From positions 62,001 to 126,000 of the forward strand of contig JAFSIC010000044.1 in NCBI GenBank assembly GCA_017439985.1: a stretch of 64,000 bases of DNA, written 5' to 3'. Of this stretch, positions 41,541 through 48,826 are shown in pieces. The DNA is from Oscillospiraceae bacterium (GTDB taxonomy: Bacteria > Bacillota > Clostridia > Oscillospirales > Ruminococcaceae). A model generated the notes under the pieces. The model saw nothing but the letters and a program-made list of their open reading frames with translations, was not told where the DNA came from and made no database searches. Every line of letters begins with the position of its first letter. Positions within the stretch are counted from its first letter, which is position 1. A program made the position numbers and the translations under genes.

Positions 41541-42287
41541 TTATTCTTCCTCCAATGTACGGAGGAAGGCTTTATCCTTTTTATCCAGCTCGCCGCGAGC
41601 TTCTGCTGCATCGATCAGCTCCGGACGGCGGGCTTTGGTCACACGCAGGGATTCCTCTCTGCGCCATTTCACGATATTGGCGTGATGGCCGCTGAGCAGC
41701 ACCTCCGGCACTTCCCTGTCGTGCCATACCGGCGGACGGGTGTACTGCGGATACTCCAGCAGACCGTTATAGTGGCTCTCTTCCGTGAAGCAGACATCCT
41801 CAGAGAGAACGCCGTCGCAGAGACGTCCGATGGCATCAGCGATAACCAGCGCTCCCAGCTCGCCGCCGGTGAGCACATAGTCGCCGATGGAGATTTCTTC
41901 GTCCACGATCTCGTCCAGAACGCGCTGATCCACGCCCTCGTAGTGTCCGCAGAGCAGGAAGATATTCTCGTGGTTTTCCTTCAGCTCGATGGCTTTTTTC
42001 TGGCAGAACACACTGCCTTTTGGAGACAGGTAGATGGTGTGAGGCTTGCCGCCGATCTCCTCACAGATAGACTCCCAGCAGCGGTAGATGGGTTCCACCT
42101 GCATCAGCATGCCCTTGCCGCCGCCGTATGGCGTGTCATCCACGCGGCGGTGTTTATCCAGTGTGTAATCTCGGATGTTGCGGCAGCGAATATCCAGCTT
42201 GCCGGCGCGTCTTGCACGACCGATGATGCTTTCGTCCAGCACTCGCTCGCACATCTCCGGAAACAGAGTTGCAATATCAATGCGCAT
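41541..42287 (-). CDS. trmD: tRNA (guanine37-N1)-methyltransferase
   Basis: Methylates G37 of tRNAs, preventing +1 frameshifts. 248 residues: MRIDIATLFPEMCERVLDES, TPYGGGKGMLMQVEPI, LCGHYEGVDQRV and SIGDYVLTGGELGALV are the SPOUT trefoil knot motifs. It is last in the ylxM-ffh-rpsP-khpA-rimM-trmD operon; rplS, which usually follows, is elsewhere. Confidence 0.97.
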   Translation of the reverse strand: MRIDIATLFPEMCERVLDESIIGRARRAGKLDIRCRNIRDYTLDKHRRVDDTPYGGGKGMLMQVEPIYRCWESICEEIGGKPHTIYLSPKGSVFCQKKAIELKENHENIFLLCGHYEGVDQRVLDEIVDEEISIGDYVLTGGELGALVIADAIGRLCDGVLSEDVCFTEESHYNGLLEYPQYTRPPVWHDREVPEVLLSGHHANIVKWRREESLRVTKARRPELIDAAEARGELDKKDKAFLRTLEEE

Positions 42288-42290
42288 GCT

Positions 42291-42824
42291 CTATTCCTCG
42301 TCGTCGTTGCCGCTGAGGTCGAAGAGGCCAACCATCGGGCGGATGCGGATGACTCTGCCTTCGAGATCGGTTTCGATGATGGTCTCATCGATCGCCGGAC
42401 AAAGCTGTACGGAACCGTCTGCAAATTTGATATGATAAATATCGCTGGCACCGGAGTAGGTCACATCGATGAGCTTGCCGTATTCTCTGCCGTCATCAGC
42501 GTCGATGATGGTGCAGCCCAGCAGATCCTGAATGAGGTATTCGCCTTCTTCCAGCGGAATATCATCGCGGTGGATGTAGATGACCTTGTTACGCAGTTTT
42601 TCACCGGCCTCGATGCTGTCGATTCCCTCAAATTTGATGAGGATCATGCCCTTCTGCATACGGGCGTTCTGGATCTTCAGAGGCTGTTTGCCCTCTGCGT
42701 CCAGATAGAGGGTGTCGATGTCAAAGAACAGCTCCGGATCGTCGGTCCAAGCCTCCAGCTTCACGTCGCCGCGGAGACCGTGGGTATTTACGATCTTACC
42801 GGTATCAATATATGTTTTCAGCAT
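42291..42824 (-). CDS. rimM: Ribosome maturation factor RimM
   Basis: 16S rRNA processing factor binding S19 in the 30S head. 177 residues with GKIVNTHGLRGDVKLEAWTD, a PRC-barrel C-terminal part (LIQDLLGCTIIDADDGREYG) and the usual acidic tail. It is 3 bp upstream of trmD. Confidence 0.95.
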   Translation of the reverse strand: MLKTYIDTGKIVNTHGLRGDVKLEAWTDDPELFFDIDTLYLDAEGKQPLKIQNARMQKGMILIKFEGIDSIEAGEKLRNKVIYIHRDDIPLEEGEYLIQDLLGCTIIDADDGREYGKLIDVTYSGASDIYHIKFADGSVQLCPAIDETIIETDLEGRVIRIRPMVGLFDLSGNDDEE

Positions 42825-42851
42825 AGCTCTATGTTCCCCTTTCGCAAGAAA

Positions 42852-42875
42852 AGGGAAAAGCAGCTGCTTTTCCCT
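42852..42875. repeat. Perfect 24-bp palindrome between khpA and rimM
   Basis: AGGGAAAAGCAG and CTGCTTTTCCCT are adjacent perfect arms with no spacer. In RNA it would form a stable stem inside the operon, and a CCCCTTTC/GAAAAGGG pairing lies beside it. It may adjust expression of rimM-trmD relative to the upstream genes. Confidence 0.7.
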
Positions 42876-42899
42876 CTACTTCGCCTATTGAGTCAAAGA

Positions 42900-43136
42900 T
42901 TAGTCGATCTCGACTGCAATTTTCTGGTCCACTTTGCCGGCAGCAGAGCGGGCAATGGTGCGGATCGCTTTTGCAATGCGACCCTGTTTGCCGATTACAC
43001 GACCCATGTCTTCCGGTGCAACGTGCAGATGGTAAACGAAAGTACCGTCTTCACGTGGCTGTTCGTCCATGGTTACAGAAACTGCTTCTTTGTTGTCAAC
43101 CAGACCTTTAACGATTGCAACGATCAATTCCTGCAT
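42900..43136 (-). CDS. khpA: KH domain RNA-binding protein
   Basis: 78 residues. A single KH domain with the GxxG loop in RVIGKQGRIAKAIRTIARSA. Firmicutes KhpA forms a heterodimer with KhpB and binds many RNAs. Standard location between rpsP and rimM. Confidence 0.94.
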   Translation of the reverse strand: MQELIVAIVKGLVDNKEAVSVTMDEQPREDGTFVYHLHVAPEDMGRVIGKQGRIAKAIRTIARSAAGKVDQKIAVEID

Positions 43137-43160
43137 ACTGTATCACCTGAACGCTGTAAA

Positions 43161-43397
43161 TTACAGAACGTTTTTCAGCAGGGATTTTACAGTATCGGTT
43201 GGCTGAGCGCCGTTAGCGATCCATTTTTTAGCTTTTTCAGCGTCGATTTTTACGTCAGCTGGGTTTTTGCTTGGATCATAGTAACCGATTTCTTCGATGA
43301 ATCTGCCGTCCATTGGGTAACGGGAGTCAGCAACAACAACACGGTAGAAAGGAGCTTTTTTAGCGCCCATGCGGCGCAGTCTGATTTTAACAGCCAT
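43161..43397 (-). CDS. rpsP: Ribosomal protein S16
   Basis: 78 residues from ATG 43397 with GAGGTG upstream (an in-frame GTG at 43406 is inside the ribosome binding site). [40 protein letters not shown] are diagnostic. Third gene of the ffh operon. Confidence 0.96.
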   Translation of the reverse strand: MAVKIRLRRMGAKKAPFYRVVVADSRYPMDGRFIEEIGYYDPSKNPADVKIDAEKAKKWIANGAQPTDTVKSLLKNVL

Positions 43398-43459
43398 TTT
43401 GTTCACCTCATAAAATAATTAAAAAATTTACAAATATGTTAAGCCATCGGGCTTAATTA

Positions 43460-44818
43460 CTACATCTTAGGAAGGTTTCCCATTCCCGGGAAGAACGGCA
43501 TACGGCGTTTGCCGCCTTTTTTGCCGAAGTTCTTCATCTGTTTCATCATATCCTTCATCTGCTTATGCTGTTTCAGCAGGCGGTTGACCTGAGAAACATC
43601 GGTGCCGGAACCGGCAGCGATACGACGTTTGCGGTTTGGATTGATGATTTCCGGATTAGCACGCTCTGCTTTGGTCATGGAATTGATGATAGCTTCCATG
43701 GTTGCCAGCTCTTTTTCACCGGCAGCAGCCGCTTCATCGTCCACTTTACCTGCCACGCCCGGGATCATTTCCAGGATCTTGCCCAGAGGTCCCATGCCGC
43801 GGATCTGTTTCATCTGATCCAGCAGGTCGTTCATATCGAACTGGTCGTTTTTCAGGCGTTCCACCGCTTTGGCAGCTTTTTCCTCATCCATTTCGTTCTG
43901 GACTTTGTCCAGCAGGCTGAGCACGTCGCCCATACCGAGGATTCGGGATGCCATACGGTCCGGATAGAATGGCTCCAGCTCGTCCAGCTTCTCACCCATA
44001 CCGACGAATTTGATCGGTTTGCCGGTGACTGCTCTTACGGAAAGAGCCGCACCGCCGCGGGTGTCGCCGTCCAGCTTGGTGAGGATCACGCCGTCGATGC
44101 CCAGAACGTTGTTAAAGCTCTCAGCCACGTTGACAGAGTCCTGACCGGTCATGGAGTCGATGACCAGAAGAATTTCGTGGGGTTCTACGGTGGATTTGAT
44201 GTTCTGAAGCTCCTGCATCAGCGCTTCATCCACATGGAGACGGCCGGCGGTATCCAAAATCACGATGTCATGACCGTAGTCCTTAGCGTATTTGATCGCT
44301 TCCTGTGCGATCTTCACCGGATTCTCCTTGCCCATTTCGAAGACAGGGGTCTCCACCTGTTTGCCGACAACTTTCAGCTGGTCGATCGCAGCCGGACGGT
44401 AAATGTCGCAGGCTACCAGCAGAGGACGGTGACCTTCCTTGCGGAACATCTTCGCCAGTTTCGCGGAGTGTGTGGTCTTACCGGAACCCTGCAGACCGCA
44501 CATCATAATGATGGTCGGCAGCTTGGAGGAAAGGTGGATCTTGGAGTTTGTGGAGCCCATCAGCTCGGTCATCTCATCGCGAACGATTTTGATAACATGT
44601 TGAACCGGAGTCAGGCTCTGCAGCACTTCGGAACCCACGCACTTCTCCGTTACGGTTTTGATGAAATCTTTGGCTACTTTGTAGTTGACGTCAGCTTCCA
44701 GCAGAGCAAGACGAACTTCTCGCATCGCTTCCTTAACGTCCGCTTCTTTGAGCACACCTTTGGATTTCAGCTTTTTAAAGGCTTGAGTCAGTTTTTCGGA
44801 AAGTCCTTCAAATGCCAT
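43460..44818 (-). CDS. ffh: Signal recognition particle protein Ffh
   Basis: GTPase that targets nascent membrane proteins with 4.5S RNA. 452 residues: N domain (~1-90), G domain with GLQGSGKTTHSAKLAKMF, DTAGRLHVDE and TKLDGDTRGGAALS, and the Met-rich M domain (KQHKQMKDMMKQMKNFGKK) that binds signal peptides and RNA. Directly downstream of ylxM. Confidence 0.97.
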   Translation of the reverse strand: MAFEGLSEKLTQAFKKLKSKGVLKEADVKEAMREVRLALLEADVNYKVAKDFIKTVTEKCVGSEVLQSLTPVQHVIKIVRDEMTELMGSTNSKIHLSSKLPTIIMMCGLQGSGKTTHSAKLAKMFRKEGHRPLLVACDIYRPAAIDQLKVVGKQVETPVFEMGKENPVKIAQEAIKYAKDYGHDIVILDTAGRLHVDEALMQELQNIKSTVEPHEILLVIDSMTGQDSVNVAESFNNVLGIDGVILTKLDGDTRGGAALSVRAVTGKPIKFVGMGEKLDELEPFYPDRMASRILGMGDVLSLLDKVQNEMDEEKAAKAVERLKNDQFDMNDLLDQMKQIRGMGPLGKILEMIPGVAGKVDDEAAAAGEKELATMEAIINSMTKAERANPEIINPNRKRRIAAGSGTDVSQVNRLLKQHKQMKDMMKQMKNFGKKGGKRRMPFFPGMGNLPKM

Positions 44819-44836
44819 GGTTCCAATCCTTTCTCC

Positions 44837-45199
44837 TTAATCCATCAGTCTGTCGGCGATGCGCTCGATCTCTTTCGCCTGTTCGATGATCGGTCTGGTG
44901 CGTGGGATCTCCTCCGCTTCAAAGACGATCTCTCTTGCACAAGCGATGATCTTGGTCAGATCCTCTTCCATCTGACGGAACTTTGCCGCCAGCTTCAGAC
45001 GCTCTTCCATATCGATCAGCGTTGCTTCGCCGCGCTTGATGCTGTCGCGGACACCCTGTCGGGTGATCTGCGCGATGGACGCGATCTCCGCGAGAGACAG
45101 ATCCTCGTTGTAATAGAGGCTCACCACTTCTCGCTGCTTATCCGTCAGCATTTCCCCGTAAAAGTCCAACAGCATGGAGATCTCAAGGTTCTTTGCCAT
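44837..45199 (-). CDS. ylxM: YlxM family putative SRP-associated HTH protein
   Basis: 120 residues with a sigma-70 region 4-like helix-turn-helix (LTDKQREVVSLYYNEDLSLA, QITRQGVRDSIKRGEATL). YlxM always precedes ffh in Firmicutes and is thought to assist SRP. First gene of the operon here, with a consensus promoter upstream. Confidence 0.93.
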   Translation of the reverse strand: MAKNLEISMLLDFYGEMLTDKQREVVSLYYNEDLSLAEIASIAQITRQGVRDSIKRGEATLIDMEERLKLAAKFRQMEEDLTKIIACAREIVFEAEEIPRTRPIIEQAKEIERIADRLMD

Positions 45200-45268
45200 G
45201 GTTACCGCGTTCCTTTCGCATCAAGTTCAGTTGTAAAGCGCTTTGCTTTACATCCTCTGACGTTGATT

Positions 45269-45297
45269 ATTATATCGAAAACAAGGGTCAGTGTCAA
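45269..45297 (-). promoter_or_regulatory. ylxM-ffh operon promoter
   Basis: Minus strand: TTGACA (45292-45297), 17-bp spacer, TATAAT (45269-45274), a perfect consensus match. Confidence 0.92.
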
Positions 45298-45423
45298 GTT
45301 TTTTTCTTTACACTTCGAGGATTTTTCGCAATTTCATAAAACGCAGCGTTTTCCACGGCATTGCACGGTCTGTTTTGTGCTTCTTGTACAGGAATTGTGG
45401 AAATTTTGCCGCAGACATGAAGA

Positions 45424-45449
45424 AAAGCCTGTCTTGCGACAGGCTTTTC
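45424..45449 (-). terminator. rplS terminator
   Basis: AAAAGCCTGTC (45424-45434) and GACAGGCTTTT (45439-45449), loop TTGC. Separates rplS from the ylxM promoter. Confidence 0.9.
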
Positions 45450-45460
45450 CGGAGTCCTTA

Positions 45461-45805
45461 TTACAGGATCTGCTCTTTAACTTTAGCAGCTTTACCAACG
45501 CGGTCACGCAGGTAGTACAGTTTGCTTCTGCGAACTTTACCGTGACGGGTAACTTTGATTTCTGCAACGTTAGGAGAGTGCATTGGGAATACTCTCTCAA
45601 CACCGCAGCCATGAGCTACGCGGCGAACGGTGAAGGTTTCAGCAACGCCACCGTGTTTTTTAGCGATTACAGTGCCTTCGAAAGCCTGCAGTCTTTCACG
45701 GTTACCTTCTTTGATTTTTACCATTACGCGAACGGTGTCACCAACTTCGAAAGCTGGAATTTCAGTCTTCATGCAAGACTGTGCAATAGTTTTCAGTGCG
45801 TCCAT
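45461..45805 (-). CDS. rplS: Ribosomal protein L19
   Basis: 114 residues: [32 protein letters not shown] and [15 protein letters not shown] with the basic [20 protein letters not shown] end. It sits upstream of ylxM with its own promoter and terminator, rather than after trmD. Confidence 0.97.
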   Translation of the reverse strand: MDALKTIAQSCMKTEIPAFEVGDTVRVMVKIKEGNRERLQAFEGTVIAKKHGGVAETFTVRRVAHGCGVERVFPMHSPNVAEIKVTRHGKVRRSKLYYLRDRVGKAAKVKEQIL

Positions 45806-45971
45806 TGATGGATCCTCCTTTAATTTTCAGATATTCATGCGCATCGTGCCAGAGGAATATCCACTTTAATGTTGTGACCGAGCACGGTTGTACCCGGCCC
45901 GTGCATTAACCCTCGCTATGTGTCGGCTGCTCTTTCGTCAACCTGCTCATAGTGGTATTGCATTCTTGTAT
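45806..45971 (-). ncRNA. 5' leader of rplS, possible L19 autoregulatory leader
   Basis: About 165 bases lie between the promoter and rplS. In the RNA the stretch GTTGACGAAAGAGCAGCCGA and the GC-rich pair GCACGGGCC/ACCGTGCT-type stems suggest structure, ending before AGGAGG. Firmicutes rplS leaders of this kind bind L19; I infer the same here from length and position without a covariance match. Confidence 0.45.
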
Positions 45972-46000
45972 ATAATACCACAGCATTTTTCCCTTTTCAA
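45972..46000 (-). promoter_or_regulatory. rplS promoter
   Basis: Minus strand: TTGAAA (45995-46000), 17-bp spacer, TATTAT (45972-45977). Confidence 0.8.
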
Positions 46001-46087
46001 GAGGTCAAAGTATCTTTTTTTGATGGGTACCCACTGTGGAATGTGGGCAGAATGACGGGACTTGTTGAGAACCGTCGTTTTCCACCG

Positions 46088-46735
46088 TTATTTGAACTGT
46101 TCCAGTTTCGCAGTATAGACCATGGTGCGGCAGGTAGAGGTGGTTTCCACCTTGTCGATGCCGCTGAAGTTCTCAAGCAGCAGGCTTGGGTTGATGTTCA
46201 CCTCAATACCGGTGGTGCAGCGAAGAGTCAGAGCGATGCCCTCCTCTTCCACTTCCTGTTTCAGCACGGAGAAATGAGGTTTCAGGTCCACTTCTTTGGA
46301 GCCCTTTTTGGTCTTTTTCTGAACCAGAATCTGTTCCTGTGCAAAGTAGGCGCTCAGCTCCTCGGAGAGAGCTGCGGCGTTGTCACAGGACAGGAAAATA
46401 TCGTAGTCTGCCCAGGCGATCTCTTTCTGATCCATCACAGGTTCTGCACAGGCAAAAACGCGGATGTCCAGCGGGAGCGCATCGTTGAGGCGCTGTACTA
46501 CTTCCGCATCGGAGAGATCCTCCATCAGCTTCATATCAACGCACTCGTATTTGCTTTCATAACCCAGAGACAGTGGCAGTGGGAAGGTCAGGTACATGTG
46601 TGGGTTGAAACCCTCGGTGTACCACACCGGCAGGCCGGAGCGTTTGATGGAACGCTGCCAGCAGCGATTGGAGTCCAGATGGGAGATGTATTTCGCTCTG
46701 CCCAGTTTGGTGAAGAAGACACGGATCTTACGCAA
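46088..46735 (-). CDS. TIGR03936/DUF2344 radical SAM-associated protein
   Basis: 215 residues: IRVFFTKLGRAKYISHLDSN, RSGLPVWYTEGFNPHMYLTF and FPLPLSLGYESKYECVDM are typical of the DUF2344 partner of B12-binding radical SAM proteins in Clostridia. It overlaps the radical SAM gene by 8 bp. In many genomes the pair precedes rng-rplU-rpmA; those genes are not adjacent here. The biochemical role is unknown, possibly RNA modification. Confidence 0.9.
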   Translation of the reverse strand: MRKIRVFFTKLGRAKYISHLDSNRCWQRSIKRSGLPVWYTEGFNPHMYLTFPLPLSLGYESKYECVDMKLMEDLSDAEVVQRLNDALPLDIRVFACAEPVMDQKEIAWADYDIFLSCDNAAALSEELSAYFAQEQILVQKKTKKGSKEVDLKPHFSVLKQEVEEEGIALTLRCTTGIEVNINPSLLLENFSGIDKVETTSTCRTMVYTAKLEQFK

Positions 46736-48572
46736 AGCACTTACCTCCTACCAGTTTATTGGCACCACAGCCGGAGCACTGCTGACGGCAATGTGGAGTG
46801 GTTCTGTTTTCTTCTTTTGCAATGCGGTTCTCGCGGATGAGGAAGTTCTTGGAGACACAGTAGTCCAGATGATCCCAAGGGTTTACTTCTTCATAGGAGC
46901 GCAGACGGTTTGCATAGAATGCACCATCCAGACCGGCCTCCGCGAAGGAATCATACCAGCGCTGTGGATCGAAGTATTCGTCCCAGCCGTCCAGTTTGCT
47001 GCCCTTCTGCCAGCACAGTTCGATGGCGTCAGCAAGACGGCGGTCGCCGCGAGCCAGAACAGCCTCGATGTAACTGGTGTCAGCATCGTGGTAGCTGACG
47101 GAGATCTTCTTGGATTTCACGCAGGACATGAGATATTTCTGCTTTTCGTGGAGCATATCCATGGTATCCTGCGGCTCGAACTGGAACGGAGTGAATGGCT
47201 TTGGAACGAAGCAAGCGCAGCTGATGCTGACCTGTACGCCCTTGCCCTTTGGTTTGTTTGGCAGAGAGTAGAACAGATCCACCACTTTCTGTGCCAGATC
47301 GGCGATACCCTTGATGTCCTCCATGGTTTCGGTCGGCAGACCCATCATGAAGTAGAGTTTAACGGAGGTGTAGCCGCCTTCAAAGGCAGTTTTGCAGGTC
47401 TCCATGACTTCGTCTTCGTAGACGTTTTTGTTGATAACGTCACGCAAACGCTGTGTGCCGGCTTCTGCCGCGAAGGTCAGACCGGATTTACGCACTTTGG
47501 AGATCTTCTTCATCAGTTCTTCGGAGAAGTTATCCACGCGCAGGGATGGCAGAGACATATTGATCTTCTGCTCCACAGTCCATGGCAGCATATCGTCCAG
47601 CAGGTCGCCCAGCTGGTCGTAGTCACTGGTGGACAGAGAGGTCAGAGAGATCTCATCGTAACCGGTGGACTGGCAGAGAGCTTTTGCGTTGCAGTCCAGA
47701 ATGGTGTGGCTCTTGTCACGGAGCGGACGGTAAATGAAGCCCGCCTGACAGAAACGGCAGCCGCGCAGACAGCCGCGCTGGATCTCCAGCTGAGAGCGGT
47801 CATGGACGATGCTGGTGAACGGAACGACAAAGCTTTCCGGATAGAACACGCTGTCCAGATCTTTGATGATACGTTTCTGAATGGTAGCAGGAACGGAAGC
47901 TTCCACAGGAGTGTAGGCTTTGATGGTACCGTCCTCGTTGTAGGAAACCTCGTACAGAGACGGAACGTACACGCCTTCGATGTGGCTTGCTTCCAACAGG
48001 AATTTTTCCTTGCTCCAGCCTTCTTTTTTGGCAGTTTCGTAGAGCTCGGTCACTTCTACGTTGACTTCCTCGCCTTCGCCCAGAAAGAACAGATCGATGA
48101 AGTCAGCGATTGGTTCCGGGTTGCAGGCACAAGGGCCGCCTGCTGCCACGATTGGCCACAGGCCTTTTCTGTCCTTGCTGCGAACCGGCAGACCTGCCAG
48201 ATCCAGCATATTCAGAATTGCGGTGTAGCTCATCTCGTACTGCAAAGTAAAGAGAATGAAGTCAAAATTGGTGATCGGGTCCAGAGATTCCAGACCGTAG
48301 AGAGCGATGTTGTTCTCACGCATCTTCTGCTCCATGTCCGCATCCGGTGCAAACACGCGTTCACACCACCAGTTCGGACGGGAGTTGTAGAGAGAGTAGA
48401 GAATCTTCATGCCGAGGTGGGACATACCCACTTCGTATTTATCCGGGAAGCAGAAAGCCAGACGAATGTCCACTTCTTCCCTGTTTTTGATGACGCTGTT
48501 CAGCTCGCCGCCAATGTACTGGGACGGCTTCTGCACGTCAAGCAGGATTTTTTCCAGTTGTTTCGGGATCAT
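46728..48572 (-). CDS. TIGR03960 family B12-binding domain radical SAM protein
   Basis: 614 residues. An N-terminal cobalamin-binding-like domain (GMKILYSLYNSRPNWWCERV; FTLQYEMSYTAILNMLDLAG) leads to the radical SAM core with the cluster motif CLRGCRFCQAGF (C-x3-C-x2-C) near residue 265, then a C-terminal part ending CRQQCSGCGANKLVGGKC, whose cysteines may bind another cluster. It forms a translationally coupled pair with the DUF2344 gene. The substrate is not established. Confidence 0.92.
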   Translation of the reverse strand: MIPKQLEKILLDVQKPSQYIGGELNSVIKNREEVDIRLAFCFPDKYEVGMSHLGMKILYSLYNSRPNWWCERVFAPDADMEQKMRENNIALYGLESLDPITNFDFILFTLQYEMSYTAILNMLDLAGLPVRSKDRKGLWPIVAAGGPCACNPEPIADFIDLFFLGEGEEVNVEVTELYETAKKEGWSKEKFLLEASHIEGVYVPSLYEVSYNEDGTIKAYTPVEASVPATIQKRIIKDLDSVFYPESFVVPFTSIVHDRSQLEIQRGCLRGCRFCQAGFIYRPLRDKSHTILDCNAKALCQSTGYDEISLTSLSTSDYDQLGDLLDDMLPWTVEQKINMSLPSLRVDNFSEELMKKISKVRKSGLTFAAEAGTQRLRDVINKNVYEDEVMETCKTAFEGGYTSVKLYFMMGLPTETMEDIKGIADLAQKVVDLFYSLPNKPKGKGVQVSISCACFVPKPFTPFQFEPQDTMDMLHEKQKYLMSCVKSKKISVSYHDADTSYIEAVLARGDRRLADAIELCWQKGSKLDGWDEYFDPQRWYDSFAEAGLDGAFYANRLRSYEEVNPWDHLDYCVSKNFLIRENRIAKEENRTTPHCRQQCSGCGANKLVGGKCFA

Positions 48573-48660
48573 GCTGCGATTCCTCCAAACGTTTTTATCT
48601 TATCTAATAATTGTAGCGTATTTTCTGCGGATTTGCAAGAGGCGTCCCACATACAAAAAC

Positions 48661-48683
48661 AAAAGCCCCCGAAGGGGCTCTTT
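48661..48683 (-). terminator. Terminator behind the HelD-end remnant
   Basis: AAAAGCCCC (48661-48669) and GGGGCTCTTT (48674-48683) form a short stem with a CGAA-type loop; A's on the left give U's in the minus-strand RNA. It belonged to the lost gene whose tail is at 48685-48746. Confidence 0.75.
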
Positions 48684-48684
48684 G

Positions 48685-48746
48685 TTATTTTAGGATATTG
48701 GGAATCTCACCGATTCTCGTTAAATCCAGCTTGTGCATCGCACGGG
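48685..48746 (-). pseudogene. 3'-end remnant of a second HelD-type gene
   Basis: Bases 48701-48746 repeat 48843-48888 with one mismatch in 46. In the intact gene they encode RAMHKLDLTRIGEIPQILR, stop; in the remnant RAMHKLDLTRIGEIPNILK, stop, so it ends with its own variant last residues and its own terminator. It is the tail of a paralogue, with the rest lost. Confidence 0.7.
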
Positions 48747-48789
48747 CGTTCGAATGCTTATGCTTATTATACCTTATTAACGCCCTGAA

Positions 48790-48817
48790 AAATACGCCTG
48801 CTGATACAGGCGTATTT
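48790..48817 (-). terminator. Terminator of the HelD-type gene
   Basis: AAATACGCCTG (48790-48800) and CAGGCGTATTT (48807-48817), loop CTGATA, directly after the stop codon at 48827. Confidence 0.88.
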
Positions 48818-48826
48818 CCGATGGAT

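Noticed and set aside
41538-43418. 626-residue plus-strand frame across trmD, rimM, khpA and rpsP
   Set aside because: Shadow frame; all four opposite genes are certain.
43565-45808. 747-residue plus-strand frame across ffh, ylxM and rplS
   Set aside because: Mirror of three conserved genes; no domain and no start signal.
46596-48788. 730-residue plus-strand frame opposite the radical SAM genes
   Set aside because: Shadow frame with no start signal.
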